Assembly (NCBI GenBank): GCA_964573855.1
Contig: CAZNKO010000021.1
Span: 1-15,011 of the forward strand
Source of the DNA: CAZNKO01 sp964573855
Lineage (GTDB): Bacteria; Patescibacteriota; Patescibacteriia; UBA9934; GWF2-40-263
Reading direction: 5' to 3'
Length of the DNA stretch: 15,011 bases
Shown here: in pieces, positions 6,524-12,824 of the stretch
How positions within the stretch are numbered: position 1 is the first letter of the stretch
Layout of the letters: every line of letters begins with the position of its first letter
Translations under genes and position numbers: made by a program
Notes under the pieces: generated by a model
What the model saw: only the letters and a program-made list of their open reading frames with translations
Told to the model about the DNA's origin: nothing
Database searches by the model: none

Positions 6524-6581
6524 GTAGAAAGTAAAAAGTAGAAGGGAATATCCCCTCTACCATCTACCTTCTACTTTCTAC
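6524..6581 (-). terminator. Hairpin downstream of the DUF11-like protein gene
   Basis: GTAGAAAGTA (6524-6533) pairs perfectly with TACTTTCTAC (6572-6581). Inside, GTAGAAGGGA (6538-6547) pairs with TCCCCTCTAC (6551-6560) with one mismatch and an ATA loop; alternatively AAAGTAGAAGG (6535-6545) pairs with CCTTCTACTTT (6568-6578). On the minus strand the right part reads as degenerate tandem units of the form GTAGAAAGTAGAAGG. It starts three bases after the TAA at 6585-6587. There is no classic U-tract, so it may act as an mRNA 3' end structure or be a dispersed intergenic repeat. Confidence 0.55.
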
Positions 6582-6584
6582 TCA

Positions 6585-8339
6585 TTACGGTTCCACGACC
6601 GCTTTTCCGGCGGCGCGGGCGTCGTTCGGGAGATTTGTGGTGACCTCGGCGCCTGCGGCGGAGACAAACGCTCCCGTCACCGCATCGGTTCCCGTGGCAT
6701 TGACACGCGTTAAGAGGACGGGGATTTTTCCGACCTGATCCACGGTCGGTGTGATACCGACCTCAAAGGCAATGCCGACGATGCGGCTTTCGGGAGAGAG
6801 AGTAGGTTCGATCGCGGGGGCGTTCCATCGGAGTGTTCCGCTTCCAGGATCAAATGTGACCCCTTCATTCTGTGATACCGTTTGGCGGCCGGTGAATCGG
6901 ACGTTGGGTCCAAGGTCGCCTTCGATCTTTACGTTCTCAAGGCGATTGGTCGTCCCACGGATATTCCAGAACACCCAATATTTCGTTTCAAGGCCAACCA
7001 CAGGCGGCAGAGGCCCTCGACCGAGCTGATCGCCGCTTGGCGCCGTGTAGCGCGCGAATGACTCAAGCACGAATGGGGAAATGAGCGTTGAGGCGATTTC
7101 CGCTCCGCGGCTTGTCACGACCGGCATGTTTTCAAAGGACCCCGTTTCAGGATTTGGCAGGCGGTAAGTTCCAATCGCATGAGTGCGGATTTTGATATTC
7201 TCGTATTCTGTTGTTTCACTTTGGAGGATGGAGGAGCGAAGCGGAGCCGAGACCGTAACGGTGCCGCGCGCGCCCGGGGCTATCTCCGCGAGCGCGGGGA
7301 TCCGCTTGGCGTCCACGGTAAATTGTCGAGACCGGAAAAATGGACTGTCGGATTCAAACCCGATCACCACGTTTTTAAGCGGCCACGCCCCCACATTTTC
7401 GTACGCAATGGTTGCTGTCACGGATCCGCCAGGCCGCAGGGTCTCTTGATCAATGCTGTGGCTCACCTTGAGCGGCGGGGGCACGATTTCACGCGCGTAG
7501 ACCAAGTCTTCTTGGGCGTAACGCGTCTCGCCAAAGGTAAAGGAAGGGGAGAAGACGAATGTCACCTCTTTTCCGGAATCGCCGAGGATCCCTTCAAACG
7601 TCAGCGTCCCGAATTTTCCAGCCGTGATCGCGGGCAACTCCCAAGCGCCATTGCGAAGCGGGGCAGAGCTTTTGGTGAGACGAAACCCGGTCGGCCATTT
7701 GGGCTCAACCGTGATCTCCGGAAAATCAATTTCACCAGTGTTGTGATACGTGAGGGTTCCTTCCACCTGCTGGAAGGCGACGAGGCGGGAGGGGAGAAGG
7801 GCCGCGAGCGCCAAGGTCGAGCGGACCGGCGAGAACGTATGGAAGCTGATTTTTTGCCCCCCAATATTTTTTTCGCCACGCGTGAACGTGAGGAGGCTCC
7901 GGAACGTCTGTTTGCCCCCCACGTCGCCGAACATAATGCCGCGCACTCGGATGGACCCACTGCCAGCAACCGGAATCGTCCCAAGATCCGCGCTTTGATC
8001 TATGATCGGTACGTCGCCCGCGATTTCTTGTAACTCAAAGTGAGCGGGGAATCCTAGCGTAAGTCGGGCGTTTCGGAGTTCCTCACCTGTGCCGTTCGTG
8101 TAACGGATAATGAGCGTTGAAGAGGCGCCGGAAACGACTTCACGCGGCGCAACCGTCGCTTCAAAATAAATTTTGTCGCTGAAGTCCGTTGGTTTATAGA
8201 GGAAAAAAACGAGACCGGTCACCGCGAGTCCCAAGGCAAGGCCGATCAAAAACAGATCAAAACTGAAGGTCAACCGAGCGAAGCGATAGCGTCCGAGGTA
8301 ACGCTTTTCAAACCAGCGCACGAAGGGGAAAATCGCCAT
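6585..8339 (-). CDS. One-TM surface protein with DUF11/CARDB-like repeats
   Basis: A 584-residue protein if started at ATG 8339. A basic N-terminus (WFEKRYLGRYRFAR) is followed by one strong transmembrane segment at about 27-48, so the rest (about 530 residues) should lie outside the cell. That part is beta-rich, with recurring phrases like IRYTNGTGEELRNARLTLGF, LTYHNTGEIDFPEITVEP and IAYENVGAWPLKNVVIGFE, the Y-x-N-x-G...L-x-N pattern of DUF11/CARDB-type immunoglobulin-like repeats. No enzyme motif is visible; a structural or adhesive role is likely. The open frame continues 24 codons upstream to the N-gap (a GTG at 8381 is an alternative start), and no Shine-Dalgarno is seen, so the start is uncertain. 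It is probably the last gene of the operon that begins at 10812. Confidence 0.75.
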   Translation of the reverse strand: MAIFPFVRWFEKRYLGRYRFARLTFSFDLFLIGLALGLAVTGLVFFLYKPTDFSDKIYFEATVAPREVVSGASSTLIIRYTNGTGEELRNARLTLGFPAHFELQEIAGDVPIIDQSADLGTIPVAGSGSIRVRGIMFGDVGGKQTFRSLLTFTRGEKNIGGQKISFHTFSPVRSTLALAALLPSRLVAFQQVEGTLTYHNTGEIDFPEITVEPKWPTGFRLTKSSAPLRNGAWELPAITAGKFGTLTFEGILGDSGKEVTFVFSPSFTFGETRYAQEDLVYAREIVPPPLKVSHSIDQETLRPGGSVTATIAYENVGAWPLKNVVIGFESDSPFFRSRQFTVDAKRIPALAEIAPGARGTVTVSAPLRSSILQSETTEYENIKIRTHAIGTYRLPNPETGSFENMPVVTSRGAEIASTLISPFVLESFARYTAPSGDQLGRGPLPPVVGLETKYWVFWNIRGTTNRLENVKIEGDLGPNVRFTGRQTVSQNEGVTFDPGSGTLRWNAPAIEPTLSPESRIVGIAFEVGITPTVDQVGKIPVLLTRVNATGTDAVTGAFVSAAGAEVTTNLPNDARAAGKAVVEP

Positions 8340-8413
8340 CTTGCCAGGATGGGCGATGATACAGACCGTCCGGCCGACCACGGAATCCGGTTTGCCAACG
8401 GAATCGCAGGCGA

Positions 8414-8513
8414 NNNNNNNNNNNNNNNNNNNNNNNNNNNNNNNNNNNNNNNNNNNNNNNNNNNNNNNNNNNNNNNNNNNNNNNNNNNNNNNNNNNNNNN
8501 NNNNNNNNNNNNN
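8414..8513. other. Scaffold gap of 100 N between two surface-protein genes
   Basis: A 100-N placeholder. On the minus strand it follows the fifth FG-GAP loop of the upstream protein and precedes the start region of the DUF11-like protein. The two frames match across it only by chance of placeholder length. It must hide the end of the FG-GAP gene and probably the true upstream region of the next one; real size unknown. Confidence 0.9.
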
Positions 8514-10517
8514 CGTAAATACGTCGGTTGTTAAACCGATGATTTCCGCGATTCCATCCCCATCAATGTCGGTCGCAACGACCTCGGCACCTTTGTTGTC
8601 TCTCTTATCGAACGTGAAGAATTGGGCTTTCAGTTTCCCGTCTTTCGTAAAGACCTTCACGTGCGGCCCGCCGCCGACCCCTGGACCCGTGACGATTTCA
8701 TCCACTCCGTCTCCATCCACATCCCCCGCGGCCACGAACACGCCGCCGCGGAACCGCTGGTCGTAGGCAAAGAATCCCGCGTTCAAAAGTTTCCCGTCCG
8801 CGCGGAAGATTCGCACATGCGGGCCTCCGCCCGAGCCTGCCCCAGCAACAATTTCATCCGTCCCGTCGCCATCAAGGTCCCCAAGCGCCACGCGGACGCC
8901 GCCGAAAAATTTCGCGTCATAGGCAAAAAATTCGCTGACGAGCCCTGATCCGTCCGCGCGGTACACTTTGACATGCGGCCCGCCGCCCTTGCTTGTTCCC
9001 GTCACGATTTCTTTTTTTCCGTCGCGGTCCGTATCGCCGACCGCGATGTTCACTCCGATTTTGTATCTTTCCCCATACGGGGCGAAGCGCGTGAGCTGCA
9101 CACCGTCGCTTCCGTAGACCGTCACGAACGTCTGGTCCGCCACCACCGTGTCCCGCATCCCATCGCCTGTGACATCGGTATAGATGACGCGCGACCCGCC
9201 GCGATAGGCGCTGTCGTAGGCAAAAAATCCCGTCCGTTTCGTTTCTCCTTTCAGATTAAACACGCGCACGAACGAACCGTTCAAAAACGCGGCATCCTGG
9301 AGCTGATCGATCGGGCGCAAGAGGATGATTCCGTCTTGGCCGTTCAGGGTCACGCTCGACACAATAGAACCGTCATTGACCGCAGGGTCCTGCACGCCAT
9401 GAAGTTTTTCATATTCCCCGTCCAGTCGAACGGTTTGTGCAGACGCGTTTCCGTTCAAGACGATCTTCCCATTTTCAAAGTCGCGTTCCCACACATTTGC
9501 GGACAGGGCCTGGGCCTCTGTTTTTGGCGCGCCAAGCTGGGCCTGGTACTCATCATAGGTCCAGAGCTGTCCGTGGCTTAGCGTGCCATGGTCAAACCCG
9601 AAGTATCCGTTCCCGAGCAAGGTGGTCGCGATGCCGAAGCGCATTTTTTGGTAGTGCGTGCGGTTGCCGGAGTTTTCCGTATTGACATTGACGATGTTCA
9701 CGGGGAGGTAGCCGACCGTTTTTTCATACTTCAAATACTCGCGGGTCAGCGCCGACCAGGCCGCGACACCGTTGCCGGTGGAAGGGAAGGTTTCGAACAT
9801 CCGGCCGTTCACCGAGGGGGCAAAGGCGGATTTCGAGCTTCCGTTGATAACCATGAGTTTTGCGGTCCCGATGCGGTCGCGGGTCGTCTTGAAGAGCGTG
9901 GCGAATCCTTGTTCCCATCGCGCGTTTGCCTCTCTTGGATCGTCATTTTTTCCATTCATGTCCGTGTCGACAGCGCCCACCCAATCGATCGAGTCCTGCA
10001 CCTCATCATAGAAGACGCCATCCCAGAGCCCGGTCGAAAGGATCTCGTCGCTCACGTACGCGGCAAGATGATTGACCCACCCGCTGTTCAGATTCAGGGC
10101 CGACGTGTTCGGCCACACGGATTTTTGAGCGCCGCTTCCGTCTTTGAGCCACCAGGAGGGGTCGATGCCGCGCTTCAGTTTGGCATGAAGAGGATCGGTC
10201 CAATAGAGGTGGTTCCAACTCACGGTCGGCACGTACGCGAGGAGCACGACATCCGGATTGCGCCTCCGGACTTCGGGAAAAAAGTTTGGGCTGAAGATTT
10301 GCGCTTCCGCCGGGAGGACGATGAGGTCAAAGGCGGCGAGGGCCTCCATGGTTTTTGGATCGTTGATGGTTGGTCCCGACAAGTACGCATTGGCGGTCCG
10401 GACGAATTTATTTCCATCGGTCAGCGCGACGGCGCGGAGAGGGGAGAAGAGGATCGACAAAATAAAAGACGCTGCAAGAGCGGCGCCTCCTATCCGTTGG
10501 GGAAATGTCTTACGCAT
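8514..10517 (-). CDS. Secreted GHL15-like glycosidase/FG-GAP repeat protein, 3' end missing
   Basis: The first 668 residues of a large exported protein. A signal peptide covers about residues 1-31. Residues about 38-345 resemble the hypothetical glycosyl hydrolase family GHL15 (TIM barrel): VVLLAYVPTVSW (90-101), LWDGVFYDEVQDSIDW (164-179) with D171/E172 as candidate catalytic or binding acids, MVINGSSK (222-229) and YFGFDHGT (305-312). Residues about 440-668 are FG-GAP/VCBS beta-propeller repeats with calcium-type loops DVTGDGMRD (448), DTDRDGKKE (495), DLDGDGTDE (548), DVDGDGVDE (599) and DIDGDGIAE (650), spaced about 51 residues, several followed by GGGPHVKV. The role may be surface polysaccharide cleavage or binding. 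GGAG seven bases before the ATG supports the start, which overlaps the HTH gene by eight bases. Whether the barrel is active is uncertain. Confidence 0.85.
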
Positions 10518-10812
10518 GTTTTTGCTCCGCCGTATCTTCCTCCAGCACCTTCGGATTCGGCGAATAAAGTTTATTTTTCATCTTCCACTGGCCGACGTAT
10601 TGCCCCAAGCCCTGCCGGTCCCGTTTGTTGCGGATCGTGGTGCTTTTTTGCGACCATCGGAGCAGGGATTCGAAGTTTATCTTATACCGCCCTTGTACCA
10701 CCACATAAGTAACCTCGCCTGCGGCAATGGCCCGGCGCACGGTGCGCTGGCTTACCCCAAAAAGCCTGGCGGCTTCGGAAACGGATAAACGGATGATCGC
10801 GTTGATAGGCAT
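10510..10812 (-). CDS. Small excisionase/MerR-type helix-turn-helix protein
   Basis: A 100-residue DNA-binding protein. The helix-turn-helix is LSVSEAARLFGVSQRTVRRAI (9-29), and the following GEVTYVVVQGRYKINFESLLRW (32-53) is the wing typical of the HTH_17/excisionase-like fold. The C-terminal 45 residues are basic and then acidic, without a recognised domain. No integrase or phage gene is nearby, so a regulator is more likely than a true excisionase. Its last eight bases overlap the start of the FG-GAP protein gene, so both are translated from one mRNA; it may control its own operon. No Shine-Dalgarno precedes the ATG. Confidence 0.85.
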   Translation of the reverse strand: MPINAIIRLSVSEAARLFGVSQRTVRRAIAAGEVTYVVVQGRYKINFESLLRWSQKSTTIRNKRDRQGLGQYVGQWKMKNKLYSPNPKVLEEDTAEQKHA

Positions 10813-10825
10813 ATTTGTCTACACC

Positions 10826-10855
10826 AGAGTAGCCAAATTTTGTGGATAAAGTCAA
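10826..10855 (-). promoter_or_regulatory. Candidate promoter of the HTH/FG-GAP operon
   Basis: Minus-strand TTGACT (10855-10850), an 18-base spacer, and TACTCT (10831-10826), a weak -10 with T1, A2 and T6 conserved. The -10 ends 13 bases before the ATG at 10812, so the transcript would have a leader of only about six bases, agreeing with the missing Shine-Dalgarno. Confidence 0.35.
10841..10849 (-). promoter_or_regulatory. Perfect DnaA-box sequence TTATCCACA
   Basis: The minus strand reads TTATCCACA, the consensus DnaA box, inside the spacer of the HTH operon promoter. Only one perfect copy is visible nearby and no dnaA/dnaN genes or AT-rich unwinding region are present, so this is not an origin. 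It may be a DnaA control site or chance. Confidence 0.3.
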
Positions 10856-10872
10856 GAACAGGGGCGGAGGCA

Positions 10873-10901
10873 TTGATTTTTTCTCTCTATTTAGCCATAA
10901 T
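10873..10901 (+). promoter_or_regulatory. Promoter of the ECF sigma gene
   Basis: TTGATT (10873-10878), 17-base spacer, CATAAT (10896-10901; five of six matches to TATAAT). Transcription would start near 10908, 46 bases before the GTG. It lies back to back with the HTH operon promoter in the 141-base intergenic region. Confidence 0.5.
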
Positions 10902-10953
10902 GCAATGCAATTTCGTCTCGGGTAATAAGCGATATTGATGCCGGTCATCTATT

Positions 10954-11505
10954 GTGTCTCGTCAACGCGAACAATTCCTTCTTTTCCGCATTCGCGCGTT
11001 TAAAGACGGCGAGGCCTTTAACGAGTTGTACAAAGAGTACGCGCCGGGGCTACTGCGTTTTTTGACCCTGCGACTCCCGACCGTCCAGGATGCAAACGAC
11101 GTACATTCACACACATTTCTGCGTTTCTGGAATTATGCGACCGTCACGAAGGTCGAGCACGTTTCCGGGCTCCTGTTCAAGATTGCGAAATCGCTCGTGG
11201 CGGATTTTTACGGAAAAAGAAAGATGACCGTTCCTCTGGTAGAAGAGACGGGGGAAAGCGGCGAGGTCAGCGCGGCGGGAGCCGAGGGGATGATCGAGGG
11301 GGTCGAATATGACCTGGACGTCAGGATGGCGAAACGACTCCTCGCTCAATTGTCGGAGGACGACAGGCTCGTTGTTCAACTGCGATTTTTTGAGGAGATG
11401 TCATTGCCAGAGATTGCAAAACGAATGGAAAAAAGCGTGAATGCGATCGCCGTGAGGATTCATCGGGCGGTGAAACGACTCAAAGAGTTAGCCAAAGATC
11501 TATGA
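10954..11505 (+). CDS. ECF-type RNA polymerase sigma factor
   Basis: A 183-residue sigma-70 family protein of the two-domain ECF size. Region 2 covers about residues 18-88, with LPTVQDANDVHSHTFLRFWNY (41-61) corresponding to the usual D-A-x-D-L-x-Q-x-T-F-L-x-x-W core-binding motif. Region 4 covers about 128-181, with LSEDDRLVVQLRFFEEMSL and the helix-turn-helix LPEIAKRMEKSVNAIAVRI. No long C-terminal extension is present. The likely start is GTG 10954; no good Shine-Dalgarno is seen. Its TGA overlaps the ATG of the next gene (ATGA), so the two are translationally coupled, the arrangement usual for a sigma factor with its membrane-bound control protein. Confidence 0.92.
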   Translation: MSRQREQFLLFRIRAFKDGEAFNELYKEYAPGLLRFLTLRLPTVQDANDVHSHTFLRFWNYATVTKVEHVSGLLFKIAKSLVADFYGKRKMTVPLVEETGESGEVSAAGAEGMIEGVEYDLDVRMAKRLLAQLSEDDRLVVQLRFFEEMSLPEIAKRMEKSVNAIAVRIHRAVKRLKELAKDL

Positions 11506-12551
11506 CCGAACAGAAACTGATGCAACTTCTGAATCGTGTGAAAGACGCGCCGGAACTCGGGGGAGATCCGGATGGTTCCCGTTTGCGAGCGAATTGGGAA
11601 TTCATCGCGTCGCGTATCGGATCGGCTTCTCAACCGGTCCGTCCTTACACGTTTGGAGATTATCTGCAGTACATCGCATGGCGCGTTCATGAGATTTCTC
11701 TTCAGCCGCTTGCGGCCGGGGTTTCGATTTTCGCGATTATTTTTGGCGGATGGATTGCGACCGTGAACGCGTCGTTTGATAGCGTGCCGGGCGACGTGCT
11801 CTATCCCGTGAAACTTGCGACCGAGCGCGTCCAGCTCACCTTTGCGGCAAATGCCGGTCGGCGGGTGCGGCTCCATTCCGAGTTTGCGGGGCGTAGGCTC
11901 CAGGAAGCCGCTTCGATTTCTTCTTCCAATAAAGAGGGAAAGGATGTGCGCACCAAGGCTGCTTTCGCTGACTTCAAAACGCAGGTGGCATCCGCTCAAG
12001 CGGAATTGAAGCACGTGCCAGCCTCTCAAGTGGTCGGGGTCGCCGTCACATTGGATCAAAAAACGGACGAGTTTAAAAACTATCTTTCCCAGGCAGAAGG
12101 AAATGTTTCGGAAAGCGTCAAGCCGGATGTCAAGGAAGCGCAACAGGTCGCGGAACAGAGCGGTGAGGAGGCGGTGCAGGTGCTGGTCAAGGCCCAAGAG
12201 GCGGCCGGGGATGGGGGAAGCAGGGAAGCTCTGCAGCAGACATTCAAGAATCGGCTGCAGGATATCACGAAACGTTCTGCGTCCGTGCTCGGTCGTCTCC
12301 TCACAACGGAGATGGCTGTGGGAAAGATGAAACAAGGAGAATCGCAAGAGCGCATGTTAGGAAAAATTCGAGCCACGCGGTTTGATGTCCAGGTCCAGCC
12401 CGGGGAAGTGGCAGATGCCATGGACGTGTTTGCGGCCGGCGGGTATCGAACAGCGTTTGATGTCCTGGAACATGTCTCCGACGTGTTGGATACCGCAGAA
12501 GAAGTTGTCGCAGAAGTGGAGATCACGGTGAGCACAGCACAGATCGAATAA
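11502..12551 (+). CDS. One-TM DUF5667-type protein, putative anti-sigma partner
   Basis: A 349-residue membrane protein. Residues 1-66 are soluble and should be cytoplasmic; one transmembrane segment lies at about 68-88 (LQPLAAGVSIFAIIFGGWIAT); then SFDSVPGDVLYPVKLATERVQL (91-112) is the characteristic DUF5667 entry motif, followed by a long helical region rich in A, E, K, Q (to about residue 290). Overlapping the sigma gene by four bases, its N-terminal part could hold the sigma factor at the membrane while the outer helical part senses a signal. The cytoplasmic part has no zinc-binding HxxxCxxC motif, so it is not a classic ZAS anti-sigma. The anti-sigma role is inferred from gene order and topology. 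Confidence 0.85.
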   Translation: MTEQKLMQLLNRVKDAPELGGDPDGSRLRANWEFIASRIGSASQPVRPYTFGDYLQYIAWRVHEISLQPLAAGVSIFAIIFGGWIATVNASFDSVPGDVLYPVKLATERVQLTFAANAGRRVRLHSEFAGRRLQEAASISSSNKEGKDVRTKAAFADFKTQVASAQAELKHVPASQVVGVAVTLDQKTDEFKNYLSQAEGNVSESVKPDVKEAQQVAEQSGEEAVQVLVKAQEAAGDGGSREALQQTFKNRLQDITKRSASVLGRLLTTEMAVGKMKQGESQERMLGKIRATRFDVQVQPGEVADAMDVFAAGGYRTAFDVLEHVSDVLDTAEEVVAEVEITVSTAQIE

Positions 12552-12559
12552 GTGGGGCA

Positions 12560-12629
12560 GGGCCAACCGAGGTTGGCCCTCGATCTCGATCACGGATTTC
12601 CCGTGGTCGGGATCGGGGAAAATTCCCCG
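12560..12629 (+). terminator. Cluster of three hairpins after the sigma operon
   Basis: GGGCCAAC-CGAG-GTTGGCCC (12560-12579) is a perfect hairpin eight bases after the stop. A second, GATCACGG (12588-12595) with CCGTGGTC (12601-12608), has one G-U pair. A third, CGGGGAA-AA-TTCCCCG (12614-12629), is perfect. None is followed by a proper T-tract, so the set may protect the mRNA 3' end or terminate inefficiently. Confidence 0.55.
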
Positions 12630-12667
12630 TAGTTCCCTTATTAATGCGTGATGGGTTGAAAGGTCGA

Positions 12668-12778
12668 CCCCGCACCTTTTCTTTCAACGAACGTATTGTC
12701 CTGCACGTCCGGAGACGAAGTCGGCTTCGCCTTCCGCCTTTGCAGGCCTGAACGACCGTTGTTGGAAAAGGTGCGGGG
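12668..12778 (+). repeat. Long imperfect inverted repeat upstream of the surface protein gene
   Basis: CCCCGCACCTTTTC (12668-12681) and GAAAAGGTGCGGGG (12765-12778) form a perfect 14-bp inverted repeat. Pairing resumes with CCTGCA (12700-12705) / TGCAGG (12741-12746), and the tip is CGAAG-TCGG-CTTCG (12716-12729). The whole 111-base unit folds into one long imperfect hairpin 46 bases before the next ATG. Candidates are a structured leader, a MITE-like remnant or a small RNA. Arm length, the CCCC/GGGG ends and the position before a gene parallel the repeat at 6346-6471, though the inner sequences differ. Confidence 0.65.
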
Positions 12779-12824
12779 ACTCATCGCCGTTAGAATTAAT
12801 CGAAAGGTTCGACAAACCCAACTT

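Noticed and set aside
9588..10712. Plus-strand open frame of 374 codons, and others at 7179-8033 and 8973-9581
   Set aside because: They lie opposite the clear FG-GAP and DUF11-like genes and show no domain or start signals.
10510..10812. Phage or integrative-element excisionase
   Set aside because: The fold is of that class, but no integrase, attachment repeats or phage genes are present; the overlap with a surface-protein gene points to a regulator.
10813..10953. Replication origin
   Set aside because: Only one DnaA box, no AT-rich unwinding segment and no replication genes nearby.
12668..12800. Integron attC site
   Set aside because: The hairpin shape is similar, but the GTTRRRY/RYYYAAC core sites are not present at the right places and no integrase or cassette array is seen.
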